NCBI GenBank assembly: GCA_020543525.1
Contig: JAHYIO010000023.1
Coordinates: 124,001-188,000 of the forward strand
DNA: 64,000 bases
DNA from: Coriolopsis trogii
Taxonomy: Eukaryota; Basidiomycota; Agaricomycetes; Polyporales; Polyporaceae
Direction of reading: 5' to 3'
The translations under genes and the position numbers were made by a program. The notes under the pieces are model-generated. The model was not told the DNA's origin and ran no database searches. It saw nothing but the letters and a program-made list of their open reading frames with translations. Shown here in pieces: positions 1 through 10,568 of the stretch (position 1 is its first letter; every line of letters starts with the position of its first letter).

Positions 1-1513
1 ACAATCCTTCCACATCTCATAGAGGCCGGGTTGTTGCTGCTTTTTTTCAACCTTGCTTTGCGCTTGAGCACGGTCAAGATCGACGAGGGCGACCACTCGC
101 AATCGATCCTCCAAGATACTACATGATCGATGTCGATGAGGCTCAGTCTTCGGAATAAGAGTGTTGTCTCACTCCTCTAGACGCCTAGTCTAAGAACAGG
201 TGTTCTAACAGTTAACGCACTGTACATAGCGCCGTAGCGAGAAGTAAACGTACGTGGTTCCAAGGACCTTCCACAGATCCTACAAATCCATATCATCGTC
301 GCCGCAGTGAGCGACGTGAAATATGGACGCGTGGAATACACCTACCAAAATTTATCTCGCCAGCTCCAATAAGGAGAACGTTCATGATCGTATTAGACAT
401 GGCAGTTGTAAGTGGATCTGATCTGATCTATGGTCGAATCATGGAGGTCACAAGGATTCGAAGATCTCAGCGGCCGACGGAACGGGCGCTAGTGCTTCCT
501 TTCGTGGACCAATCGCCACGGTGGCCGGAGGACCGATAATGACGTGCTTCTACACTAGCATTATAGAACATCACTGCAATACGATGTACTCATGGGCTCC
601 CCAGGACGAAACTCTATGGCAGATAACATCGTTTACCAGGGCAGACGCGTGCCGTTGTACGAGAGGAATGCGCCGGAATTCGCACAAGAAGCGGCGAAGA
701 ACATTGAGCGTGCCAGTCGTGCTCTCCTCAATCGGAAGCGGCGCATCGTCACCACCGAGATCTGGTAGGATTACGTGTCAGCTTTTGCACTTCAAATGTA
801 GGATATAGGGATACATACCATGGATCGTAGTTGATGATTGTCAAAACGGCGTGCTCCATGTACAGTCTTGAGAGTGCGTCAGCATCCCGGCCCATCTGTA
901 CATTCGCGCAGTCGCTCGCCCACGCAGGCAGTACACATTGGTATGTCGGTGATGGGGGCATCCACAATCCCTGATTTCAGGCCGCAGCGTTGGATATCGC
1001 CGGATTTCATTCCTCTTCAGATGGTGTCAACAGGTCGACCTACGATAGCAAAGCAGGCGTACTGCCTGAATGGGCAGGAACAGATGATCAGATCAGAGGT
1101 GGACTTACGGCGTTGGAAAGGGTGTGAACTGAACGCAGCACACTCACGCCCGGCAAAGACATCGCTGAGAGCGCCATTGTCGCGCAGTCCATCATGGTGG
1201 CGCCTGCAATGAGCTGAGCTACGACCGTCATCGTCGTCGTGAGGCAAATGTATTGTCTCCCGAGGCGTGAGGGTAGATATAGACCTCTCTAGTCGCGAAA
1301 GGAATTCACGTTGAGCAAGCTGTACATGCAGAGAGGTGAAGTCCAAGGGAGACTCTGACGAGCCGGGGCAGAGAGACACTGCCACGTGATGGACGCCGAC
1401 AGCCGGCCGGATGCTGGCCATGGCTGGAGACTGTTCCAAGTCTCTCGACGGTTTCTATCTCCACACCCAATGTCTCCCTGATTCCCTCCTCTTCTCCTTC
1501 CCATCTCACGCGC
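1..1513. other. 5' edge region, no supported gene
   Basis: No gene can be supported here. On the minus strand, between about 1250 and 790, there are short open stretches with plausible splice sites, including one ending in a run of about 40 residues that closes just before a GTATGT donor near 819. They do not join into a recognisable protein. The last 60 bases before 1514 are CT-rich, as is common just upstream of fungal start codons. Confidence 0.4.
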
Positions 1514-3588
1514 ATGGATCGAGGGTCGCAATATCGCTCGCGGTTGCTCCCTCGCCAAGCACCGTCGATCACACAACCGACTCCCTCTGCGTCGAGCAAT
1601 TCGCAGCAAACAGACTCCCTCGTTGTACGTAGTTCCTCCAATATGCACATTTATCCGTGCTTACACACCCATCCCTAGACTTTGCGGCCCACTGGGTCAG
1701 TCACAACTCCTTCTGCACCCACGGGGCGGGCGGATAGCTCGGACGCGTCAGGTACACAAGATGCTACCGGCCAGGACGGCTCCACCGACAAGACTGGAGA
1801 TAGCACCTCCAAACCCCCGTCTCAGCCGCCTTCCTCTGATACAACTACCGATACCACTACCAAGCCCACGCAAGACACGTGCGTAATCCGTTCCTCTCTC
1901 TACATCCGCCCATTCATTCCATTCCAGGACCCAACCTCCCTCGAGTGCAACCACCGCTTCCCAGACGTCCAAACCTACCCCGAAACCCCCTGCTTCCGAT
2001 ACTACTTCTCCATCCACCACCGTTCAATCCACAACCGACACGACCACCCAGTCCCATACGATCGACTCCACTACTTCGGCCACCACCGACACCACTAGCG
2101 ATACCACTTCCGCCCGGACTCATATAACACCTTCACCCACCTCCTCCACCATCACTCCCCCACCGACATCTAGTACGAACCCCTTATCTGACCTTGTCTC
2201 AACCTCAACAAATCCGTCATCCGGCAGCTTTGAGACTACAATCACTTCCGCTATCGCTACGACGGTCATAGACGGCAAAACGTCAACGGTAAGCACTCTC
2301 CTGTCCCTCCAATCCTATCTTCACATATTCACGTATTTTCTCTATCAAGGTCTTTACGGCCATTCCTACTACCCTCTCATCCAGCGATTCCGGGGACGAC
2401 GTCTCGGCTACCAAGCGCAATATTATAGCCGGCACGGTAGGCGGTGCTGGATTCATTCTTCTCGTCGCCGCAATATTCCTCTTCTACCGGCGACATCAGC
2501 ATAAGAAACTGTCTTTCTTCAAGCGTCTCCAGCCCAAGCCCCGTACGCGCCTCTTGGACGGGGAAGACATGGAGGACTACGACCTAGACCCGCCCACGCG
2601 GTACCGAGACTACCCTGCGTCAGTTGTCTCCTCACATGCACACTCGCGCTCCGTTACAAATACAACTCCTATTCCTGGTCGCTCTCCAATGTCCCGCTCG
2701 TTTGCCGCTTCCCCGGGCCCGTCGCTTATGGGCTCCTCCATGGACCCTCATCGTACTGCGACTCCAACGGGAAGCTCGACAGCTCTCCCCGCTGGGGCAG
2801 CTGTCCCGCACGTCCTCGGTATGCGTGCTGAGACGGGTTCAATCTTTCGTGAGGCGGTGTGGCCGCCCCCGGGCGAACCTAGCGCTCTCGTCGATCCGCT
2901 TCGCGCTGCGTCTGCCGTCGACCTCACGCGCATCATCGATGACGTGATGGGCCCGAGTGGCTCAAGCTCGGGCCCAGGGAGCACGTCTGGCCACAGCCAC
3001 ACTGGCTCGCCTCCGAGTGCCTTCCGCGGAGGCCACGGCTTGGGCGCGAGCGCGAGCGGGAGCACGTCTTCGCTCGTCGGCGACGACCCGTTCGCGTCCT
3101 TCTCCACGCTCGTCCCAACGCCCATCCATTCACGCGAGACGAGCGACGCTCCGCTCCTGCCCAAGTCCAAGCTCGGGTCGAGCGCGTCGGCTTCGACCCC
3201 CGGCTTCTTCGATTACACCCCGGTGGCGCCAGTCCCGCCTGTGCCTCAACGCTCGCATTTGCGCGAGAGCCAGATCTCTCAGGCACCCGGGTCTCCAATG
3301 CCTGCCCCCGGGATGGGCAAATTATTCGTGACGAACATGGGCCCGCTGTCGCCCACGTCGACGGTCTCACCGGTCAGTCCCCCACCGGAGACAACGTTTG
3401 CGGCGCAGCAAGCGCTAGGGCAGACGTCGCCGACACAAGGACAGCCTAAGAACTGGCTTGAGCGGTCGCCGAAGAAGCTCTCGAGGGAGGTGGGAGGGCG
3501 GTCGAGCGTAGACCAGACGGAAGAGGTTTCTCCAGTCGACGTGACTGACCTTACGAGCGACGGGCATGGGGTCGGGCGTGCGATGTGA
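1514..3588 (+). CDS. Ser/Thr-rich single-pass membrane protein (cell-wall-sensor-like)
   Basis: Four exons fit one frame: 1514-1624, 1679-1878, 1928-2288 and 2350-3588, about 636 residues. The first 220 or so residues are very rich in Thr, Ser and Pro and are probably O-mannosylated. One transmembrane helix follows at the start of the last exon (IIAGTVGGAGFILLVAAIF), then a basic stop-transfer stretch (YRRHQHKK) and a long Ser/Pro-rich cytoplasmic tail. This layout resembles Mid2/Wsc-type wall stress sensors and other fungal type I/III proteins, but no cysteine-rich WSC domain is visible. No clear signal peptide is seen. The start at 1514 follows a CT-rich leader, and an extra upstream exon cannot be excluded. 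A protein of the same design lies at 10569-12115. A signalling role is inferred from architecture only. Confidence 0.75.
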
Positions 3589-4608
3589 GTGGGTGCGTGA
3601 TGGTTGAGGATGAAAGATGGGACTTGGACCGCGATGGTTCTCCCGTTCTCGTGCTTATGGATTGGACGGGACATACGGATGGACGGATCGGAACTTGCAC
3701 GGTAGGGGTCGGAGGATCTGGATTGTTATTGGGGGGGTATGTATGCTATAGACGGGGAACGATCGGGGAGGGCTACCTCACCTCACCTCCAGTCTATTGC
3801 TCTTACGAAAAACGGACATCGTTACGACTTCTTACGACTTACAGACTGCTTACCCCACATCACTATCACTGCGACTGCCTTCGGTCGTTGCATAGACACT
3901 GATCCTGCTGCCAATGTTCGCGTAGTGATATAGTCGTTACTAGGAACAGTCAAGGACTCCTTTGATTACGTTGCTCTTACCGTAGTCACACACGCTTTCA
4001 GTAGATACTTCCGACCAGGAATTAATTACATTCTCTCCTTTATGCTTGGTGGGTCCTGAACTTGGGTATATAGCTGTGGGAGGAGGTGGCGAAGCACCTG
4101 TACATAGGTGAGTGCCGCCGCAGAACGTCGGTTCCTACCTAGACCAGTCAAGGTCTTTCGTACACCGCTCTCACCCGTGTCATACATATTCTTACTGCAT
4201 ATCAAATCCAACGAATATACACATTCGTTCTCGTACATGAGGTTTCGATGTCTCGTTGTGAATCCCATTCGTCAAGAACTTGGAAGGCTAGCACTGCTAG
4301 CAGGACATGCATACACTAACATATCGTGAGGTTCTAGACGGTAGAATGGTTTCACAGGCTATGACAAAGCAGACATAACACAACATAGAGCCAAAGACTG
4401 GATACATCGACGAGGTCTGAAATCATGTGCAGTACGAATCTTAGAGACAAAACAGAACAGCGAGGCTGACCAAGGCTGACGCCAAACCTAGAAATAGGAG
4501 TGGCAACGATGGAGAATGTGGGTACCAGGGGAGAAGGCTCTTGCATACAACACTACCGTCATGCGCTGCACCATCCGTGCCCACACGTAATGGGCATCCT
4601 GGCGAGCA
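3589..4608. other. Intergenic, convergent 3' ends
   Basis: This lies between the stop of the plus-strand membrane protein and the stop of the minus-strand gene at 4609. It probably holds both 3' untranslated regions. No coding potential beyond short unsupported open frames was seen. Confidence 0.5.
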
Positions 4609-5217
4609 TTAGGCACTGCTAGAGTTGACAGCCTTGCGCAGAGTGGCGACTTTGGTCCAAGTTCTCTTCGCCACTTGATCGGCGGCAGCCTCGCCATAAT
4701 CCCACATCTCGTCCTCCATCTTGTCCACGTTGGGACAATGAATGAAGCCCTCCCTGTGCATGATGCGCAGGGCCTCGCGGACCCAGACGCGGCAGGTGAA
4801 GTAGCGCTCCAAATCGACATCTGCGGCGGGCACTACCCCCAAGGGGATGGTAGATAGGACGTCGCGCAAGTCGTTGACAGTCTTGTCCTTCAACTGCCCA
4901 ATGACCGCGGCGGCGACGACGGACTTGGACGTCGCCAATCGGAATTCGGCGACTTCAAAGAACCATCTCTCAGCATCCGACGGGGGGTTTGGGTATTCGC
5001 GAGCATGCAGTTTGAGACCGCTGAAGATGTCGTCCGAGGGAGGCTCGACATCGGGTACGAAGATGAGCCAGTGAAACCTCGGTGGATGAGTGGAGATGAT
5101 GTTGAGTGCGAGTATGATGTCGGGATAACTGGGGACAGGCTGCAGGGTGATCGGTACGTCGTCCATGGTGTAGAGGGTGTAGAGGTTCGTCTCTGAGGGT
5201 GAGGGGCCTTTGTCCAT
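4609..5217 (-). CDS. Uncharacterised fungal protein, 202 aa
   Basis: Single open frame of 202 residues, start ATG at 5217, stop TAA at 4609. The sequence looks like a folded protein and not a low-complexity shadow: FHWLIFVP near residue 48, a WFFEVAEFRL strand near 85, SKSVVAAAVIGQL, a CRVWVREAL helix near 145 and a C-terminal helix with conserved-looking Asp/Glu. An early HW..F(V/I)P strand followed by a C.xWV helix recalls several fungal DUF families (for example DUF6540 or DUF7770 types), but I cannot assign one. No signal peptide or membrane helix is visible. The reading frame is intact over 600 bp and has no need for introns, which supports a real gene. Function unknown. Confidence 0.6.
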   Translation of the reverse strand: MDKGPSPSETNLYTLYTMDDVPITLQPVPSYPDIILALNIISTHPPRFHWLIFVPDVEPPSDDIFSGLKLHAREYPNPPSDAERWFFEVAEFRLATSKSVVAAAVIGQLKDKTVNDLRDVLSTIPLGVVPAADVDLERYFTCRVWVREALRIMHREGFIHCPNVDKMEDEMWDYGEAAADQVAKRTWTKVATLRKAVNSSSA

Positions 5218-6070
5218 CGCTGACCTTTTATAAATCTCACAACGAAGGTTCGTTGTATTCCTGGGCGAGTCATGGGAGCCGCGGCGATGACAAGCTGATG
5301 GACTGATGGCTCTCCTGAGCTGCTCCCGTATTCTGCGCTTATACTAGAAGCCGTCTGAGTCTGTAATGTGTGTCCACAAGAGAGGATAAGAGCCTGAGGA
5401 CGGACATCACCACCTGGACCCTGAGAAGCGTTGTGTATGAGTTGCACACGGCAATTCATCGGTGTACGATCCTAGTACGCTAGAAGTACCGGGCGGCGCG
5501 CGCAGAGCGGTAGATAATCTGATGTGTGGAAATGCCTCGAGGCATCCGCGTAAACCGTTCTGGATCCTTGAGCGACGATACGGCTACAATAAGTTTGTGG
5601 GGCGCAGATAAAAAGTACCAATCACCTACGGTGCCGGCTGAAGCCAGTGACTGAACTTGAGTCATAAGTATGCAACAAATTCGAAAACTGACAGTCTGAT
5701 TACTCACAAATCGTTTAATGATGGGGCTCTGCCAGCCAGTGGCATCATTGGGGAAGAACAGACTGAGACGGTACATACTATACTAATTCCTGAGGTCTCA
5801 GGTACTGTGAGTCCAAGTCGAAAACAAAATACAAAATATGTCGGAACTCACCGAAACGCATCCAGATAAATAAGGCATGGATATTTCTCGCATCTAAGTG
5901 CCCTCATGAGGCTATCCGAATGAGAGTTTTTGGCCTCTAACCTCCCTCCAAGGCCCATTCGGAGGGTTTCAAAAATGATCATCGTATGCCTCCGGATGGA
6001 ATAATGGAAGTTCCGACTTAAATTATTTTAGTATTTCTTTAAACACGCATCAGTCACGTGAATGAGATGC

Positions 6071-6116
6071 AAGCGCTGATGATGGGGACGGGCAGCGCCC
6101 GCTAGCCGGCGTCCAG
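6071..6116 (+). repeat. Inverted repeat, left arm
   Basis: The core GGGGACGGGCAGCGCCCGC, followed by TAGCCGGCGTCCAG, reappears as its reverse complement at 6899-6950. The first 26 bases (6077-6102) pair after a 4-base indel, and the last 14 pair after a 10-base insertion in the right arm. AAGCGCT just outside the core also recurs near the right arm. Confidence 0.75.
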
Positions 6117-6898
6117 TTCGCACGGGTCCAAGCGCGCACAGATATCGCGACGAAAGCTGATAACTCTGCGCAGGTCATCTAACCGAGATTAGGCCACTCA
6201 GAGACCTCTCTCGAATCAAACTCCGACGGCTAACCGATCAATTTGGATGGTCTGTCGCTGAGAGCTGCATATCCGCATACGCTGAAAACAATGTCTCCGC
6301 ATGTCGTATGCATAGTCAAATTGTCCGTAGGGATGGAGATTACATGCACATAAGGTCCCAGGCCTTCAATGGTATTCTATGAGAGGAATTTCCATGTACA
6401 CACACGAAGCCAGCATTCGCCTACTTTGCAGCAATGTAGAGCGGGAAGCTGGACCATCCACATGTCTGAGATAGCTAGTAGAAGGACATGGAGTAAGGGA
6501 TATTAGAAAATTATGCTCTCACATAAACTTCTACACTGACTATATGTCTGAGCCCAAGAATTCGATGCAAGATACATGCATGCAGAGCTCGAGTTATGGG
6601 CGCCTAAATAGGAGCATTCTGGTATACTCAATATCTCTACGCTGAAGGGTTCCTGTCTGAATCGGCTCAGGAATGTTGTAGAGTACATACATATGTATCA
6701 AATAAACTCTTAGCATAGGAGATCAAGAGAGAAAAGACACGGGGATCTGGTTTACAAGGTATGTACCATCGCTCGTCTCGCTTACAGTGGCGCAATAGCG
6801 TGCCGAAGAATGCCGTGTGCTCGAGATAACTCACAGCAGTGACAGACGCTGAAAAGATTATCTCTGCTGTAGCCGAGGTCAGCCGAGGTCATAGACGC

Positions 6899-6950
6899 CT
6901 GGACGCCGGCTAGCTCGGTAAAGCGGGCGCTGCCCGTCCCCACTGATGAT
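6899..6950 (-). repeat. Inverted repeat, right arm
   Basis: Reverse complement of 6077-6116, with ten extra bases (6913-6922) between its two blocks. It ends about 120 bp before the start codon of the first APH-like gene, so it lies in that gene's probable promoter. Confidence 0.75.
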
Positions 6951-7069
6951 ACGAGCCAACTTGAGCGCTTGCCCCGGGTTCCCTCCTTGTGTGGCAGCAG
7001 ATTGATGCGGTGAGACCTGATAGTTTGACATTACTGTACATCGGAGTAAAGGCTCACTCTCCTCTTCAG

Positions 7070-7987
7070 ATGGCACCTGCTTTCGTCTATCGTGTTCTTT
7101 CTGTCCTGGTCTCCTTGTTTCCTGTCTCTCTCCGACTCAAATTCTGGCGCCATCTCATGGAAGCCGGCCGCCTTCGCTGGGGCCGCGAAGGCATCGCACA
7201 GCGTATGCCAGGCGGCATGTATCTCAAGAGCTCCCGTCTCATACGTGTCAGCGAGGGACATGCTCTCCACTACGTCAACACCCATACCGATCTCCCCGTC
7301 CCTGTCGTTGTTGACAACTTCAGATACAACGGCATCACTTACTTGGTCATGTCTCGTATGCCAGGCCACAACCTAGACAGCGTATACGCGCAAATCACGC
7401 CCGACATCGAGCACCATTTGAGTGTACAGCTGTCCAAACTCTTAGCGCCACTTCGTGCCATCCCTGCACCCTCCAATGCGGTGTGTGGCTGGGACGGCGG
7501 GCCCGTCTACTGCGAGAGGATCTGCATGGGCGGGGACGCAGCGGGTCCATGGGAATCCGTGGAAGCCTTCCACAAAAACCTGGTCTGGCGCGCCGGGAAC
7601 TTCATTCATCCCAAGACGGAAAGCAAATCTCCGGAAGAAATACAGGACATAATCCGGCGAGCGCATGCGCGCACCCACCGGATCTGCCTTACCCATAACG
7701 ATCTGGGCTCACACAACGTGTTGGTCGATGATGACTTCAACATCACGGGCATCATCGACTGGGAGAATTGCGCCTGGATGCCCGAGTACTGGTACGCCTA
7801 GCGTCACTTCTGCCTGCCCTTTTCGCGTTGATCTCATGCTTTTTGCAGGGAGCTTACCAAGGGAACCTATCTTCCGCAAAATCGGGCAGGCTGCTGGCAC
7901 AGAATCATGTTGGCCGCGTTCCCGACTTACGCACTCGAGCAGGAGGCGGAACATTATATCATAAATTATAGGACGTGCTATCACTGA
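7070..7987 (+). CDS. APH-superfamily kinase-like protein, tandem copy 1
   Basis: Two exons, 7070-7791 and 7849-7987, give 286 residues. The open frame continues upstream of 7070, but the paralogue at 8556 aligns from this MAPAF start. Features of the aminoglycoside/choline phosphotransferase fold are clear: a Brenner-type catalytic loop THNDLGSHNVLVDDDFN with its Asp and Asn, then IIDWE as the metal-binding acidic motif. A P-loop-like MPGGMYLKSS lies near residue 45, and a Lys that could bind ATP is not obvious. The N-terminus is hydrophobic (about residues 1-25) and may be a membrane anchor. Mushroom genomes often carry many such APH proteins, with unknown small-molecule substrates. The exon junction splits the Trp codon of the YWELT motif exactly as in copy 2. 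Confidence 0.85.
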
Positions 7988-8555
7988 AGGGCAACGACGT
8001 TGACATCTGCGCTCAGCGCCGGGTTAGCTGTAGAGTACGCAAAACCAATCGTCGCTTTGCAACCAGACTCTTATTTCTATGCTCAATTCAGTGCTCTGGG
8101 AACTCTATGGCGATGTACGGGCAGACACAGCTAACACGTTGGGAGACGAATTGGCTAACACAGTAGCCTTCAAGTTGTTCGTGTGCAAAAATCTATCATA
8201 AGCATTCGCTACAATCTGCATTCTATCGAGGCATTTGTACTACTATAAGTTGATACGTCTTCATTGTGAGGTTATCCTGAATGCCTACTACCATCGAACA
8301 GTGGGCGCGAAGCCTCAGGACTCGTTGACCGATTGTATAGCTTCCCGGTGTCGAATGATTGTGCGTATAGGTCGAGGCGCGTAGCTCGGCCCGGCCGAGG
8401 CTGTGAGGAAGCCGGTGGCTGCACTGTGACTTACTTTGAAGTTGCTCAACCTGAGCGCACGATTTCCGTACTGCCAGTGCCAGTGCTAGTCCGTACGGTA
8501 CGCCGTCGTGGTGAGGGTAAGCTACAGCTCTGCAGTACCACCAGACACACTCCAG
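7988..8555. other. Spacer between the tandem kinase genes
   Basis: 568 bp between the two APH-like copies. No gene is seen. It must carry the 3' end of copy 1 and the promoter of copy 2. Its sequence does not obviously repeat the region upstream of copy 1, so the duplication is visible mainly in the coding part. Confidence 0.5.
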
Positions 8556-9471
8556 ATGGCACCTGCTTTCCTCTATTGTTTTCTGTCCGTCTTGGTCTCG
8601 TTGTTCCCTGTCTCCCTCAGAGTCAGGCTCTGGCTCCGTCTCATGGCAGCGGGCCATCTCCGCTGGGGTCCCGAAGGCATTTCACAGCGTCTTCCAGGCG
8701 GCATGTATCTCAAGAGTTCCAGTATGATACGTGTCAGCGAGGGACAAGCTCTACACTATATCAACACCCATACCAATCTCCCCGTCCCTGTCGTCGTTGA
8801 CAACTTCAAGTACAATAACATAACATACCTGGTCATGTCGCGCATACCAGGTCGCACCATCGATCAGGTGTACACGCAAATCACGCCTGAAATCGAACAA
8901 CGTCTAAGCGTGCAGATCTCTCGGATCCTCGCTCCGCTCCGCGCCATAACCGCTCCCTCCAAAGCGGTGTGTGGATGGGGAGGCGAACCCGTCTACTGCG
9001 AGCGCATCCGTTTTGGGGGCGGTCCAGCGGGGAAATGGGACTCAGTGGAAGCCTTCCACAAGAATTTGCTCTTGCGTGCCGGAGACATCATCCCTTCCGC
9101 GACGGAAGCGAAGTCTGCGGAAGAAATCCAGGACCTGATCCGGCGTGCGCATGCACGCCCCCACCGCATCTGTCTCACTCATAACGACCTTGGCCCGCAC
9201 AATGTGATGGTCGACGACAATTGGAACATCACGGGCATCATCGACTGGGAGAGATGTGCTTGGATGCCAGAATACTGGTGTGTTTGGCGTATTGTCTTGC
9301 TCATTCCACGTGTCACTTACGCATTCCAAAAGGGAGCTCACCATGGGGACGTATATCCCACAGTACCGGAAGGGCCGGTGGCACAGGATCATGACTGCCG
9401 CTCTGCCGATGTATGCACTCGAGCAAGAGGCGGAAAGATGTATGATCAGCTTTAGGTCGGCCTATATGTAG
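8556..9471 (+). CDS. APH-superfamily kinase-like protein, tandem copy 2
   Basis: Two exons, 8556-9277 and 9333-9471, again give 286 residues with the intron at the same codon as copy 1. The catalytic loop THNDLGPHNVMVDDNWN and the metal motif IIDWE are intact. The copies are very similar over the whole length (LPGGMYLKSS, SVEAFHKNL, HARPHRICLTHNDLG, WHRIM) and differ in scattered substitutions, so this is an older tandem duplication with both copies kept. Without splicing the frame runs on into unrelated sequence, while the spliced form restores the conserved WELTMGTYIPQ C-terminus, which supports the intron. Substrate unknown. Confidence 0.85.
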
Positions 9472-10568
9472 CTGAAGGCAACGCTTCTGCGGTGCCCATC
9501 ATTCCTGGTGACCTAGAGGCATCGATTGTGTACCAACGACCATACAATGTGTTTAGAGGTGAACGACATATGCACTACTTTGCGGACAGACACTAACGTT
9601 GAATTCTGTCGATGTCGTGTACACAGCCTGCAAGTTCAGGCTCAGATCCGAGTCCGTCTGCGCCTGCGAGACAGTCGATATAATGATAGTTAGATGACAC
9701 GTGTTGTGTCAACGCTCCTTGTTTGCTCGTTCTTCATCTATGGTCTAACCGTCCGGCATCGACTTTGCATCAGCTCATGAAATGAAGTAAAGAATACAAT
9801 GTAAGTATTCTAGCGCAAGGTCGACTCGGACAAATGCAAGCGACAGGTCTCGATAATACACAATGGTACTAATGAACAGTCCAGGGCGTGTTATTGTGCG
9901 CCGGAGGGGGGTGGTGGAAGTCGCGAGGATGCTGCTATGCATGTGCATGGAAGATGAGAATACATAGATATTATCAACAGCGGTAGCTGCGAGGGAGCAA
10001 GAGGTAGTTCGGGTCGTAACGTATCGTGTAGCTATGCGCCAGCTTCCAAATCTATCTGGTTGCATCGCGCACGGGTGTATCGTGACAGGCATGACGACTG
10101 AAGGAGGAAGAAGGTAGAATAAAAGATGGAGAAGGACACGTAAGACAAAGAAGTAAGGGATGGGAAAAGCAAAGCTCAACGAAGCTGGAGATGCGCGCAC
10201 GCGAGGGAGCATGCACTTCGACAATGATGCTCCGACCTCTACTTCGATGCATAGAATACGAGGCCGGAAAGGTGAGGTCCACCACGCGTCAAGCACCGTC
10301 CCGCCTTCCCGATCGCCCGGCGACTGACGGCCACAACCAACGACGCTGACGTCTCAAAACGCGCGAGACGGATCGCGAGCCGGGACCTCTTTTCTCGGCC
10401 GACGACATACTCACCTGGGTGACTGTCCAGCGTCCGCCAACGCATTACGCCAGCCCTTGTCAGACATCCTCCCCCCGAAAGCGCCACAGCAATCAGAACC
10501 TTGACTCTGCTTCTTCTTCCGCCCCGTTCGCAGCACAGAGGGCGCCTCAGAAACACCGAGGCAGTCCC
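9472..10568. other. Intergenic, convergent 3' ends
   Basis: 1.1 kb between two converging genes. A 173-codon minus-strand open frame (9775-10296) is present but has composition unlike the neighbouring proteins and no recognisable motif. I treat it as non-coding. Confidence 0.45.

Larger units (their letters stand above)
5218..7069. other. 1.85-kb intergenic region carrying a long inverted repeat
   Basis: No convincing gene. The stretch holds a pair of inverted repeats about 0.8 kb apart (6071-6116 and 6899-6950, listed separately). The enclosed sequence is AT-richer than the genes around it and has no long open frame. It may be a non-autonomous element that has landed between two genes. Confidence 0.5.
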
